NCBI RefSeq assembly: GCF_032854445.1
Contig: NC_088301.1
Coordinates: forward strand, 20,019,808-20,083,807
DNA: 64,000 nucleotides
Reading direction: 5' to 3'
Source: Liolophura sinensis
Taxonomy: Eukaryota; Mollusca; Polyplacophora; Chitonida; Chitonidae
This document shows positions 1-11,285 of the stretch, one piece after another. Each line of letters begins with the position of its first letter. The first letter of the stretch is position 1. The translations under genes and the position numbers were made by a program. Below the pieces are notes generated by a model. It had not been told where the DNA came from, made no database searches, and saw only the letters and a program-made list of their open reading frames with translations.

Positions 1-372
1 GATCAACGAGGTAATATCTGAAAAACTCTGACTGCTAAAATATGCATAATATAGATGAGTAATTAACATGTATAATGAAATTTTTTAAAGAAAAATTCGG
101 TGGCATAAATTTCTTCATTAGGAATAGAAACATGTTCTTTGTTTTATAGTTCCTTTTCATGTATCCCTTAAGCAATTAAGCAGTGTCTTTGTGGTTAATA
201 TGAATGTACAGAGTCGAGACGCGCAGGATCCATTCTAGTATAAGTATTATTCTTGAAGCATGTCCCCCCAAAAAATAACACTAAAGTGCCATAAACAACA
301 ATAAATTCTGAACATGAACTGAGAACTGTCAACACAACACTCCCCGCTCTGACACGGGAAAGGCTGTAGTAC

Positions 373-533
373 CTTATTGGGACTAACTGGGCAGTGGGCA
401 AGCTCGTTATATGGTGGAGTGTGCCCCCAGTACCTCTTCCCAGTGTGCTTTCTGTATGTCCGGCAGACTCTACAGCTGCTTGCCCTATACGGTCTGTGAC
501 ACACTCCACATATGCCGCTGTCACTGTGACTGG
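373..533 (-). CDS. SPATA6: SPATA6-like exon 9 (predicted, Cys-rich)
   Basis: 161-nt open frame from TATATAG to AAG|GTACTA. Its phase (2 nt in, 0 out) completes the codon left by exon 8. It encodes a CGVCHRPYRASSCRVC motif (paired CxxC) and then a Lys/Arg/Tyr-rich stretch. I do not recall this zinc-knuckle-like pattern in vertebrate SPATA6, so it may be lineage-specific or belong to another transcript. Confidence 0.45.
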
Positions 534-3500
534 CTATATACACAGACAATCGTGTTAACCAATCAAAATTTGACGACAATAACATACCAACTTATTCAAA
601 AAGAGACAATCTCAGTGTTCTGAAATTTTGGGCAGTCATACTTTTCAGTCTTAAATCTTGTTAAAAAAAATGCATTTTGGGGGGTAACATCTGGGTATTT
701 ATGTTCATGTATTCTCCCAACACTGTTTGCAAACTGTTACAGAGTTTACGAGGCTTACTCCTAAACAGAAGGCCATGTGCACAAATCGATGGCGTGCCAA
801 AATGGGGTAAAGCAAGCTACATGAGGAATCTGGAATCAGCTAAACATATCATTACAGGGAGCACTTTTACAACCTCTGGTAAATAACTGTCCAATGGCAA
901 AGGTGCTATATCAGAAACCAAATAAACAATTTCCACCTCCCCTTGTGTGCTGTTTACAACTGAAGGCAGAAAACAACACTTTGGTATGGTAAATCTACCA
1001 AGCTATCTGAGCAATCTACTAGATTTACCTCCAGTGTCAAAAGAGAGATGGACTTTCAAGGGACCTAACTGGTGAGGTCACAGTTTTGAAGATTTGTATT
1101 ATTATAGAGTCTGCTTGGACAAATTTGTGGTGTGTTTTATAAAATGTTTTTCCATGTAGTACGCAATACTGACCAACACAGATACTGCGGCTCCGTGGCA
1201 CAGACCTACTGCGCCTGCGAGTAGATTTTGAGCCACGCAGAAAGGATTTCGTAGCTGGAGAGCCAGGTTTTCGTCCAATCAGTGAGTCGTCCAGCTGGGG
1301 TGTCAAGGGAGAGAAATCAAATGGTTAATCGAAGTAACAAAAACAACAACAAATACAACAGGCTAATTCAACATAATAAAATATATGTACCACAAATACT
1401 TCAGGCCAACTCAACCTAATAAAATACATGTACCACAAATACTTCAGGCCAATTCTGTGTAATAAAATATATGTTTCACAAATACTTCAGGCCAATTCAA
1501 CCTAATAAAACATACGTACCACAAATATTTCAGACAAATTTGACCTAATAAAATATATGTTTCACAAATACTTCAGGCCAATTCAACCTAATAAAATATA
1601 TGGACCACAAATACTTCAGGCCAACTCAACCTAATAAAACATACGTACCACAAATATTTCAGACAAATTTGACCTAATAAAATATATGTTTCACAAATAC
1701 ATCAAGCTAGGTGAGAGCTATATAATGCCCCAAATACATAAATCAGACCAGGTTTTTAGGCCACCACAAATTCAACTTTGTAAAATACCACCCGAACAGA
1801 GGTCTATTTTTCACTTTGTAAACTACGCTAAATAAAACATCACAAATACATCTAGTTAATTTAAGCTTTTGACAAAAATACAAACCCAGCAGGCGAAGTT
1901 AACCCTAATTTTAAAAAAGTCCAAGCTGTCTTTCTGCTCACCTGACCTCTCAATGCTTACCTTTTTGACCACAAATGGAGGTTTAATATCTCTATCGGAT
2001 TCCAGACAACAGTCCTCAAACCGTCTGATGAAAGACGGGGAAGGGGACCTGGAGCGCACAGCAGACGACACTGTGTGTTTATCGTATGTATTGTATCGCT
2101 TCCTCGACCTTGACCTGTGAACATATGACAAACCACATCACTACAGGCGCGCCAGGAAGATAGACCAGCCTATGTCTAAACATTACCACATCACTACAGG
2201 CACACCAGGAAGATAGACCAGCCTATGTCTAAACATTACACAAGTCTGACACGTCAATGCAGCGAGAGATGAGGGCAAATTCTACTAATAAGAGTTTTGG
2301 TCTACACAACACGTTTATTGCCATGTGCACATGTGCCGTTCTCAACAACTTGCTTTTCATGACTGTCATCGTTAGGCAAGTTTGATATTCACAGCCTCCG
2401 TACCTAGGCTTGTTTTGTCTTAGCCTCATCACTGATATGCTTGCACGGATCTATTATCAGCATTCATCAAAAAAATTGTGTCAGGTGACCGTTAGAATCT
2501 TGCGGAACATACTTTTAATAAAGACAGTGCATATACATCAAGTATGAATAGACACAAAAGTTGAGACAGCGATTTTGTATTTTCTATATCACTTCCTGTC
2601 TTGTCACCTTGACCCCAGTGACATTGGTGTTCAAGATTTCTCCACAAAATTTGCCTGTGCTGGCAGTGATCATGATGCAAAGTGAATATCAGGAGAGGGG
2701 CATGCGCTGTGAGGAGTATGATTTACTACTATGTGGTCAGGTAACTACTACGAATGGCAGCCAGATGTACAGACATTTACATCATTTTGATTATTATGTG
2801 TATGTAAACCATTTCTAAATGACAAATAATTAAGGCAATAAAACCTACTTATCTTTCACGGAGTTTTAAAAATGACCATAGTATATGACTAGCATGTGTA
2901 CAACAAGCACATGTAACTCATGTTAGCATATATGATTGTCATTGCATTAATTCTTCAATCCAAACGGCGTGTGGTCGTGGGTTTCCCCCGGGCTCTACTC
3001 GGCTTCCTCCCACCATAATTCTGGCCACCATCGTATAAGTGAAATATTCTTGAGTACGGCAATCAAAATAAATTACTTCACTCATCAATCATTTCAACCA
3101 CACACCAATCAACTTTAACTTTTACAGCTGTGAGATAGAAAGGGAACAAGAGTTTAGGAATCTCAAGGTAAGCTCGTCGAGGCAGGATGAATAGGATTAA
3201 CAGACAATGTCATCAGGCTTTGTGTCAATGATCGAAACACTGCACAATGTACACAAGATCTCCATATTTGACTGATTCATTGATAGCCCTACTGTCTTCA
3301 TTTTCAAAAGAATTCTACATCATCATGATTCATCAGCTAACAACGACAATATGTGCTAACGTGCCCAAATCACCTTTTTGAGACAATTGCATTGAACATC
3401 TTTGTAAAGCAAATCCAAAAGTATTTCCACTTAACGTTAGTACAACATTACGTCAACAGGGTCAACATGATTGGAATTTCTGATTGTTAGTCACAACTAT

Positions 3501-6500
3501 GGTAGCTTATAATCTCTCCCTGCATGATGGTGTCGACTGTAAGCTACGGCTAGGACCGGTCTTGTGATCGTTTTATGTAAGCGGCCACAGGAGTAAACCA
3601 CTACTTTTTTGCCAGGTAACTAATGAATCTCCTGAATCACATCAGTAACCAGAACGGTGAGAGTGATATAAATGGTCAAAAAACTGGTACTCTTTATTGA
3701 AGCGGTTCTGTAGGTACAGTGGACTGATAGACAGACAACTTCATACTGTAAAATAACATCAACAAAATAATTATAAAAAAAAAACGAAACAAAAACAAAT
3801 AACACTCCACACTGCGCTGCATACCTGCTCCTTCGCGGTGTCAAAGCCTCTGAATGACTCACTTCTCTGCGGAGCGCTTTTAAGGCGGCCTACCAAAGGA
3901 ACATAGATATGGGTTCAAAACTATATATGTATGTCTTCTTAAAGTTTTTGCACTGCTGAAGAAAATTTTTTTTGTACATTATAGAATGTGGACATACTCA
4001 CACATATGATAAAGTTAGTCAATCTCCAAAGTTAAACAATCTCCAAAGCAGGTTTCTACAAGTACATGTACTTTTTAATAAACCTGCAAGAATTGTGTTC
4101 AACGAAGCATCTGTATTAATAAAATTTAAAACATTACTTTTCAAGTCTGTAAATTTCTGAAAATCTTTTACTGACAAATACATCCAGTCACATTTATATG
4201 CACGCAAACTGGAACATCGTACAATAGGGAAGCTTCGAGTTTGAACTCTTTTATTGTTGAAGGTAGATAAGGTATAAACTGTATGAGACCTGTCAAAAAT
4301 GTTAGGCAACCATTTTTGATTTATTTATTGATTTGATTGGTGTTTTACACCATATTCAAGAATATTTCACTTATACGACGACGGCCAGCATTATGGTGGG
4401 AGGAAACCAAGAAGAGCCCAGGGGAAACCCACGACCATCCGCAGGGTGCTGGTAGACCTTCCCACATACGGCTGGAGAGGAAGCCAGCATGAGCTGGACT
4501 TGAACTCACAGCAACCACATTGGTGAGAGGCTCCTGAGTTATTATGCTGCACTAGCACGCTAACCAACTGAGACACGGAGGTCCCTTCAATCATTTTTGA
4601 TCACACTCCCTATAACATGTGCATCAGTAAAAAGTGTCATAAAAAGTAATTTAGAGTAGAGGAATGAAAGAGAAAATTGCGAATCTGAACGTTTTGTGAA
4701 CTGGAGAAGTTCGTAAAAGCAAAGAGGTATCATTTGTGCCTCTGGAAAAGGGTGGGAGAGGGGATCGGTATATTAGTTTCAACAAGGTTGCCTTACATTT
4801 TTCATGATTCACAGGGCTCAGTAGGATTGTTTTTACATTTGATGACAAAAGAATTCCATCTCGAAAATCCCCTACTGTAGTATGTACATTTTATATGGAA
4901 AGTTGAAGAAAAAGCTATTTCAAATTAATAATCAATTCGGCAGAAATACTGTGCTAAAAATGTGTATCTATAACATGATTATACGTAGGTACAAAACTTC
5001 TTATGTTTACCTTTTGTTCCTCAATGGCATCTTCTAAAGCATCAAATTCACTACTGACGGATTCCCTGATAGTAGCTTTGCTGGAGAACTCAACTTTTGG
5101 TGAGATGCCCTTAAACAGGTAACAGTCAACAAATACAGATCAAATGAAATGTACATTTATACTTCAAAACATCTTTATCAACTCATCGCTCAGCTGGTGT
5201 ATGAAATTACAGAAAAAATAAAAAAAATAAAATAAACATTAAACAATGGGAGATTCGAGGACGAGCTACACCAAAGGGCTAAACAGCAGCAGGGTATGCT
5301 TCACTTCATATGTGTTTTAGGAGAATACATACACCGATAATCATGACGTAAAAAATTTATTTATTTGATTGGTCTTTTATACCAGACTAAAGAATATTCC
5401 ACTTGTACTATGGCAGCCAGCATTATGGAGGGAGGAAACCGGGCAGAGCCCAGGGGAAACCCACGAACATCTGCACATTTTGGGCAGGCCTTCCAACATA
5501 CGGCCGGAGAGAAATCCAGCATGAGCTGGACTCACAGCGACTGCATTGGTGGGAGGCTCCTGGGTCATTGTGCTTTGCTGGCGTGCTAACCCCCCATGAC
5601 GTAATAAAGGCAAGAACAAAAGAGTTCATAGCTTTGGACCATTCTGTTACAGATGGGAAGCAGTTCCAAGTTCCCCATTGTTACTAAATTTGAAATAAAT
5701 GGCTTTGTTTTATAAACCATACCTTATTTTCATTACATTTTTGCACAGTTAGCATCTATCCATACTGGGTATTGGTGAAATCAATATAACACAATTTAAC
5801 ACATACCCAACTTACAGGAAAGTTGACAGTCCTATTCAATAAGATCTCCCTCTCAGCGGGAGCATACGATGGGGCAAGAGTTGGGTAGGGGTAGAGGAAA
5901 TCCTGAGTGTCGGTGGCAAAACTGGCCAATCGGATACCTCCCACTGAGAACTCTGACAGCTGTACCAGCTCAAATACAACAGGTTCATCTGAAAAATCAT
6001 AAGACAACACGTTAATGACAGAAATCTTCAGAGAACAGGAGAGTATCATTTTTACGACAGATATTTCAGAGAATTCAATTGTTTGTTTTTTTTGGCTTTG
6101 TTAATGATACGGGTAATTATCTGACAGCGTTTCCGTTTATAGGCAGACACTAGTCAGTGCTGGCAGAAACTAAGGCAGCTGGAGCCACTTTTACAAAGAT
6201 GTCGTACTTGTGTGGTATTGCAGGACAATAGTGTGCTACCTTAAAAGTGATGTACAAAATGTACAATTCAAAAATATCGTACACCGCTTTGAGAAAGTGG
6301 CCTCTGGTCAGGTACTGAATTTTTATAACATCCCAGGCATTTATCGAGTGTTGATCCATGAGAGTTGTCCATCCAGATTTTCTCTTCCGTCAAAGATATG
6401 ATCAGTAAATATGTTTATGCGTATGTCGCACTTAACAATGTTTCAGTCATATGACGTCAATCATTAGCTTATTAGTTATTTGTTTAGTTATTTATTTGAT

Positions 6501-9500
6501 CAGAATTTCACTCCGTACTCAAGAATATTTCACTTTATGATGGCAGTGAGCATAATGGTGGTAGGAAACCGGGAAGCCTGGGGAAACTATCTGCAGGTTG
6601 TTGGTTGACCTTCCTACATAAAGTCGGAGAGGAAGCCAACATGAGCTGGACTTGAATTCGCAGCGACTGCATTGTTGGGAGGCTCCTGATGCATTGTGCC
6701 ATGCTGGCGTGCTAACTGAGGCCCCAGGAGTCAACAGGTGTGTGTACATATACTGTCTCTTCTTGTGGCAGGGCAAGTCAAAGTACTGCCATCGTTGAAG
6801 TATCATGCCGAAGACACCAGACATCCAGACACCCCACCCAGTTACACTATACTGACGCCAGGCAAAATTGTCCTGTTTTTTGTTGTAACCTGTCAGTCTT
6901 GAGCGCCAAATGAGGCAGCAACAAGTACCATGTCTTAAGTCTTTGATATGACCCGACCTGGGTAAATAAAAGAGTTCTCAAATACTAGAAAAAGTATACA
7001 GTACAATTATGTATCTCGGACCTAAGAATTCAACATCAACACAATGCAGAATGTGAATCTGAAAAATGATGTACCTCGTTTCACCAATTATTCTCAAAAT
7101 TCATGCAAATATTTTTGCATCTACTGATACTACAGGTCTTTCACCTGGCAATTTATTTACTTGTACTAACCTTCTAGTAAGTTAACAATCTCTGAGGGTG
7201 ACAGTGCTGTGTAGAATGTCTGAAAAAAAAAAATACCAGGAATACAATTACCTTTCCATACACTGATATTCCAAAATACATAAATGCATGACAAACCCAA
7301 CAGTCTTACATTCAGGTATAAGACCCAACAATTTTCCAGCAACCTGTGGGTGGTTGTGGGTTTCCCACAGGTTCTGCCCGGTTTCCTCCCACCACCTTAC
7401 TGACCGTCGTCATATAAGTGAAATATTCTTGAGTTCGCATAAAATGTCAATCAAATAAATAACTAAAAAAATAAGAGGCAACAAAAACAATGATTCAAGC
7501 ATACATCCTACACTATATTGTTCAAAGTAAGAATGCGATTTCATAAAGACAGTTTGTGCAGTATTTTTATTTCAACACTTTCACTCAATTTCTATGATTA
7601 ACAATGACCGTACATGCACTTTCTGTCTTCTTAGCTCTTTTAAAAGTTTATAATTTGTCATATTATTAAAACACTTGCACTTCATTCTTTTCATGTAAAT
7701 TATGTGATGCCTAAAACACAATGACTACTCCAATTATAGGATAACTGAAGTTCAGTCAAGTTCATTTAATTCAAGGAATTCAACCATAATGCTGGTTGCC
7801 TTCGTACAAGTCCAATATTCTAGAGTACGGCGTAAAACATAAAAATAATTTATATTACAGTGAAACGTAAAATATTTCAGTAATAAAATAAGCGCAGTAC
7901 CAAATACCTTACACATACCTTGAAATCAGACCTGAATTTTCCAATCCATCAACTTTATATTTTTTTTGTAGATGATCTTCTAATTTGGTATCTTGTTTGC
8001 ATTTTAAAAGGTGTTGGTTAAGTACATACCCTGTGCCTGTAAATACATCAGGTGACAAATACCCAAGCACTAGCAAATGTAATGTACCTTGTACCTTGTT
8101 GTGCATCACGTAGTGTACCTTGTACCTTGTAAGGTATTTTGTAGTGTACCTTGTGCCTTGTAGTGTGCGTGTACCTTGAAGTGTACCATGTAGTGTATCT
8201 TGTAGTGTACTGTGCACATTGTAGTATACCTTTTCAAATCTGAGCTTTTCATGGATGAAGAGTGGAAACATCGCCCTGAGCAGTTTGGTGCGGCGATACT
8301 GGCCGAACATCGACACTCCGAGGTAGACATCTTCTCTGCTGGATAACCACACTCCAGGGGCAGTGACCTGGAAACAGCAACAGTATAAAATTCACATGTA
8401 TCAAAAAAAAAAAAAAAAAAGGAACGAAAGAAGGAAAGAAAAAACAGAATGAAAGTTTTTGAACAATAATTCTGGGGCATGCTTTTCTCTTTGTAGTTCC
8501 TTTTCATGTATCCTTTAAAAGTAGAAACATCCCACATGTATACGAAACATGAATTTGAGGTACTTTACACATAAAATTATACAGGTCTCTGTATGACACA
8601 CACATGCAAATCTAATACACATAACAAGTCAATGTGTACATGTCAGTGTATGAAAGAAACAAAAATTCTACTCTGACAAAAAAAACTTCCACCAAGCCCA
8701 AAAGCTCTCTGGTTTAACTGTGGGGATAAAAATTCCACTGGACACTTAGAGATATTCTCTCTGTTAATTCTTTCCCTGCATACTGTCTTGATTCAATTAC
8801 CATTCTGACTTCTTTTCAAAAGCTTACTGAAGCCTGACATTCTGGTCTCTCAACTCGGGCTACAAAATACACTGAAATGAAATTTGACAACTTGCCAGAT
8901 AGTTTTCCATACTTCACTACTGTCAATGGAATGCACTCAGGGTAAGTTGTATTATATGACCAACTTACTATTCATTTTCCTTTTACAAGTACTTTGTTAC
9001 CTCTGTCATGGAACTTATGTTTTGCCCGAAAACAGCAGTCTGTCAGTCTGTCTGTCAGCAACTTTACTGAATAAAGCAAATGAATGAACTTTCAAATGCT
9101 TCCACATCATTGCCAGATAGGACATAAATGTATGTTATTTTTTAAATTTACAACAGTAAACTTTTTTCTTTACTTATTGATTGGTGTTTTACGCCATACT
9201 CAAGATATTTCACTTATACTAGGGTGGCCAGCATTATGGTGGGAGGACACCCATTTAACTTTGCAGGAGGTTTGCGCTCTTTTGTGTGCTACATGTAGTT
9301 AATACATATATCAAATTTAAGAATCTCTCAACAATTCAAAAGCCCTCAAAGGCTTAAAAGGTTTGAAAGGGGAAGGTTTTGCAGCTATCAGGGCCTTAAC
9401 AGTGTCAGATAATCTTGAGTGTTCAAATCCAGTCATTGATGCTCTAATTTCCTCAACCACATTGGTAAATGTAATGGTTGCCATATATCAGGTAAGTGAA

Positions 9501-10460
9501 AATTTATAGGAGAATATAAGTGAAAATTTTTTGAGGATCACCTACCAAGTTAAATATAGCATGCAGAAGCTACCAAGGTGTTCTTTTCACTCTCTGCACA
9601 GATATCATACTGGTTCCCAGACTATTTGTCAAGGGCCAGAGTTCATGGAGAAAAAAACCTGTGGCAGCTACATATATTAGAAAAATCCAGTTTTCAAGGA
9701 ATATAACTGAAGCATTTATTCTCATGAAAAATCAAGACTCTATGAGTCTAGAGTTTTATACTTTTTATTCAGAATTTTTGTTTCTGATTGTTTTCATTTT
9801 TTGGGATTATTTCAACAATTTTCATTAATTCCCTTTCTCTGCGCAAGGGACTGTGTTTGATGAAACTGCTACTACAGCCAAGTCCAAGTTGCTTTAGTTG
9901 GATTATATTACTGATCTTTATAACTTTGCCTGAATTATATATCTTCAATATATAACAATATTCAGTTACATGTATGTTAATGCCACATTGGAATTCACTG
10001 TAACAAATGGAGTACCACTGCTTTTGATAACATTTAACAATAAAATACACATACCTAAATATGAACAATGCAGATTTTTTATGACTCTTATGTTCCCTGA
10101 AATTCTACCTTTATGAATTAATAAATATAATGTAATGTCATTGATTAATGGCATATCAAAACAGAGTCGGATATGCACAGCATACGAGGCTAGTTTAGCG
10201 CCAGTTCTTTGCACAAGACGAGACATGATATACCTAGCAGTGTATCACTAAAAGGGCCGGTACTTTCTTCGAGTTTGACAGCTGTAAAACTGTGGTTCAT
10301 TTCAACAGTGACAGTGACACTGTGCGTGCAGAAATCGACACTCTAGTAAACTTATCTTACAGCGTCACCGAAACATTTATCCTTATGTGGTTATCTGAGC
10401 TACAGTACTTACGGCATGGATATTTAGATCAACAACAATTCTTATATTTCTCCTAGGCAT
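373..10460 (-). CDS. SPATA6: SPATA6-like protein (spermatogenesis-associated protein 6), 3' part missing
   Basis: Nine coding exons join in frame: 10460-10413, 8367-8230, 7219-7171, 5988-5816, 5109-5011, 3889-3825, 2114-1961, 1294-1174, 533-373 (1008 nt, 336 codons, no stop reached). The first two give MPRRNIRIVVDLNIHA followed by VTAPGVWLSSREDVYLGVSM, matching the SPATA6 N-terminal block (a VTCPGV..-DIYLS-..GQY..TK pattern). Later blocks also follow SPATA6 order: VFELVQL, PKVEFSS, an Arg/Ser-rich RSRSPSPS stretch, then KPPFVVKK. SPATA6 proteins are known from animal sperm, where they help build the head-tail connecting piece; that role here is inferred from homology. The start is the first ATG before the conserved block, and exon 1 ends in a perfect GTAAGT donor. 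The gene is divergent from ACP5 copy A, with start codons 0.8 kb apart. The C-terminal region should lie beyond base 1. Exons 1-5 and 7 are firm; exons 6, 8 and 9 rest on phase and composition. Confidence 0.87.
1174..1294 (-). CDS. SPATA6: SPATA6-like exon 8 (Arg/Ser-rich)
   Basis: Phase-0 frame from CCCCAG to G|GTCAGT, encoding LDDSLIGRKPGSPATKSFL and then a basic STRRRSRSVPRSRS tract. Composition suits the disordered middle of SPATA6, but no residue-level match to a named SPATA6 block is seen. Confidence 0.65.
1361..1704. repeat. 43-bp tandem repeat, eight copies
   Basis: Unit resembles GGCCAATTCAACCTAATAAA...ACCACAAATACTTCA. Copies 4-5 and 7-8 are nearly identical pairs, so part of the array has a 129-bp (three-unit) higher order. 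Lies in the SPATA6-like intron between exons 7 and 8. Confidence 0.9.
1961..2114 (-). CDS. SPATA6: SPATA6-like exon 7 (RS/SPSP block)
   Basis: Between TTCACAG and AAAAAG|GTAAGC. Encodes an Arg/Ser-rich start, RSRSPSPSFIRR, and ends with DIKPPFVVKK, matching SHSPSPY.KRR and KPPFVIRHV of vertebrate SPATA6. Confidence 0.88.
2133..2243. repeat. Tandem duplication of about 57 bp
   Basis: The block CACATCACTACAGGC..CCAGGAAGATAGACC...GTCTAAACATTAC occurs twice back to back, with few differences. Confidence 0.85.
2310..2721. mobile_element. Non-autonomous TIR element, family Q, copy 1
   Basis: The interior matches copies at 40106 and 56570 (for example CTAGGCTTGTTTTGTCTTAG, then a CTTCCTGTC..TCACC block and ACAAAATTT). 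The right end GCATGCGCTGTGAGGAGTATG is the inverted form of the left end seen in the copy at 32255. The left end here is decayed. Confidence 0.6.
2970..3076 (+). mobile_element. SINE family 1, 3' fragment
   Basis: Starts in GTGGTCGTGGGTTTCCCCCG and runs through CCTCCCACCATAATTCTGGC to GAAATATTCTTGAGTACGG; the tRNA-like head is absent. Confidence 0.85.
3825..3889 (-). CDS. SPATA6: SPATA6-like exon 6 (predicted)
   Basis: 65-nt frame (phase 0 in, 2 out) encoding AALKALRREVSHSEALTPRR then Ser and a split Arg. Its two trailing bases complete the Arg codon at the start of exon 7, exactly the phase required. The acceptor (TTTGGTAG) has a poor polypyrimidine tract, so the 5' boundary is uncertain. 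Confidence 0.62.
4321..4585 (-). mobile_element. SINE family 1, near full length
   Basis: Read on the minus strand it has the tRNA-like head (CTCAGTTGGTTAGCGTGC as A box, GAGTTCAAGTCC as B box), the conserved TTCCTCCCACCATAATGCTG body, GTGAAATATTCTTGA and a short AAATAAATAA tail. Confidence 0.92.
5011..5109 (-). CDS. SPATA6: SPATA6-like exon 5
   Basis: 33 codons in phase 0, GISPKVEFSSKATIRE through to EEQK, donor AAG|GTAAAC. Matches the APRLEFSTT-type block of vertebrate SPATA6. The acceptor TTTAAG is weak but is the only one that keeps frame with exon 4. Confidence 0.82.
5357..5592 (-). mobile_element. SINE family 1, near full length
   Basis: Minus-strand copy with body, tail and most of the head; the head ends at GGTTAGCACGCC, without the final CTCAGTTGG. 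Confidence 0.9.
5816..5988 (-). CDS. SPATA6: SPATA6-like exon 4
   Basis: Opens with DEPVVFELVQL (first codon split with exon 3) and runs to RTVNFP. The acceptor is TTTTTCAG and the donor CCT|GTAAGT. It aligns with the SPATA6 VFELIQL...DFMFPGP segment (here TDTQDFLYPYP). Confidence 0.9.
6488..6724 (-). mobile_element. SINE family 1, diverged copy
   Basis: Minus-strand copy with internal losses around the CCCGGGCTC segment. It abuts a family 2 SINE at 6736, so two SINEs lie back to back. Confidence 0.88.
6736..6964 (-). mobile_element. SINE family 2 fragment
   Basis: Shares CATGCCGAAGACACCAGACA, the ACACTATACTGACGCCAGGC block and GTCTTTGATATGACCCGACC with copies at 52262, 57890 and 17149. The tRNA-like head is truncated. 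Confidence 0.85.
7171..7219 (-). CDS. SPATA6: SPATA6-like exon 3
   Basis: 49-nt exon (phase 0 in, 1 out) after a polypyrimidine CAG acceptor; encodes TFYTALSPSEIVNLLE, matching the short linker before VFELIQL in SPATA6. Donor G|GTTAGT. Confidence 0.85.
7336..7465 (+). mobile_element. SINE family 1, 3' half
   Basis: CCAGCAACCTGTGGGTGG through TTTCCTCCCACC and GTGAAATATTCTTGAG to CAATCAAATAAATAA. Lies in the SPATA6-like intron between exons 2 and 3. Confidence 0.87.
7782..7838 (+). mobile_element. SINE family 1, short 3' remnant
   Basis: ACCATAATGCTGGTTGCC then CAATATTCTAGAGTACGGCG; about 57 bp of the tail domain. Confidence 0.7.
8082..8229. repeat. Imperfect GTACCTTGTAGT repeat next to SPATA6-like exon 2
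   Basis: A run of 10-12 bp variants of GTGTACCTTGTA starts one base into the intron after exon 2 (minus-strand sense TACAAGGTACAC). Confidence 0.8.
8230..8367 (-). CDS. SPATA6: SPATA6-like exon 2, conserved N-terminal domain
   Basis: 46 codons in phase 0 between TTTCCAG|GTC and AAAAG|GTATAC. Contains PGVWLSSREDVYL, GQYRRTK and FPLFIHEKLRFEK, the most diagnostic SPATA6 block in the window. A C/T-rich imperfect repeat lies just inside the following intron. Confidence 0.93.
9171..9252 (-). mobile_element. SINE family 1, tail fragment
   Basis: GATTGGTGTTTTACGCCATA, then CAAGATATTTCACTTATAC and GCCAGCATTATGGTGGGAGG. Confidence 0.85.
10413..10460 (-). CDS. SPATA6: SPATA6-like exon 1 (start codon)
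   Basis: Encodes residues 1-16. ATG is at 10460-10458 and the donor is GCC|GTAAGT. The short N-terminal beta-strand (VVDLNIHA) corresponds to the segment just before VTCPGV in vertebrate SPATA6. Confidence 0.8.
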
Positions 10461-11285
10461 GGTTGCAGACCTCGCACAAGCCCAGTACACTCAAAAACGG
10501 TGGTATTTTCGGCTTCGAAACACGAGGCTCACGGTTTGTTGTGTTCGTTGGAAGGCTGCCAACACTCTACCAACCAATGAAAACATTTCAGGTTATGGGG
10601 AGCAGTCCGTAATTATAGATGATCTGCCGTTCGGCTTTAAAGTAACGTTGTTGAACGTTCCGAAAAAAATAAGTTCTCCTAAAGAACACCTCTCTGAGGC
10701 AGACTCAGAAAACATGCGTAGACATGCATGGCCCATTCTTCTACTTGTTGGTTAAGCTGTATGCATTGTATTTATTCCAAGGACGATCGATCTTCGTTTC
10801 ACATAACGTCTTTAAAGAGAGCGCTGTTTAAATCTGAGTTAGAATCAGTATATGTCACCGTGTGCGTGTTGTTTTTATTTCGTACCGCTAATGAATTCTA
10901 TATTCCCTATACTGGATATTTCGGCATGCGACATTTTTTTTTTATTTCGGTGCATCATTTTGTAATGTCTGGTCATACAGGAGCATGCTTTACTGAGTTT
11001 ATTGAGGCCTCAAATATTTCTCATTCTCTGACGAGTAAAGCGCGTATGTTTATAAATAATATTCAAAACATCAAATTAAAACCACAATAGTATGCACAGA
11101 CCTACTAATTATACAATGTAACCTTGTCGTTCGGATGAACTGTTCGGAAGACTTCGATACTGTTATCGGTGCAGATAATCATTCGTACCCAGCTCGCCTT
11201 ATCGAGGTTATCATCAGCCTGCCCTCAACGGAGGTTGAATAGTGTCATGTGATGCACAATCATGTGACTAGCAAAGTTTTCAAAA
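10461..11285. promoter_or_regulatory. Head-to-head intergenic region (SPATA6-like / ACP5 A)
   Basis: The 825 bp between the two divergent start codons hold no repeat and no convincing exon. The arrangement fits a shared or closely spaced promoter pair. No clear TATA box is seen on either side; core promoter positions cannot be set by eye. Confidence 0.55.
11244..11268 (+). promoter_or_regulatory. Paired M-box-like sites upstream of ACP5 A
   Basis: GTCATGTGAT (11244-11253) and ATCATGTGAC (11259-11268) lie 18-42 bp before the ATG. TCATGTG is the core recognised by MITF/TFE family bHLH-zip factors, and the mammalian ACP5 promoter is known to be MITF-controlled through such a box. Function here is inference; they could also fall in the 5' UTR. 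Confidence 0.45.

Noticed and set aside
195-524. Second minus-strand frame over the candidate SPATA6-like exon 9
   Set aside because: It overlaps the candidate exon in another frame; the Cys-rich frame has the phase that matches exon 8.
10459-11090. Plus-strand open frames of 98 and 120 codons between SPATA6-like and ACP5 A
   Set aside because: Antisense to SPATA6-like exon 1 and its promoter, no recognisable domain, no splice support.
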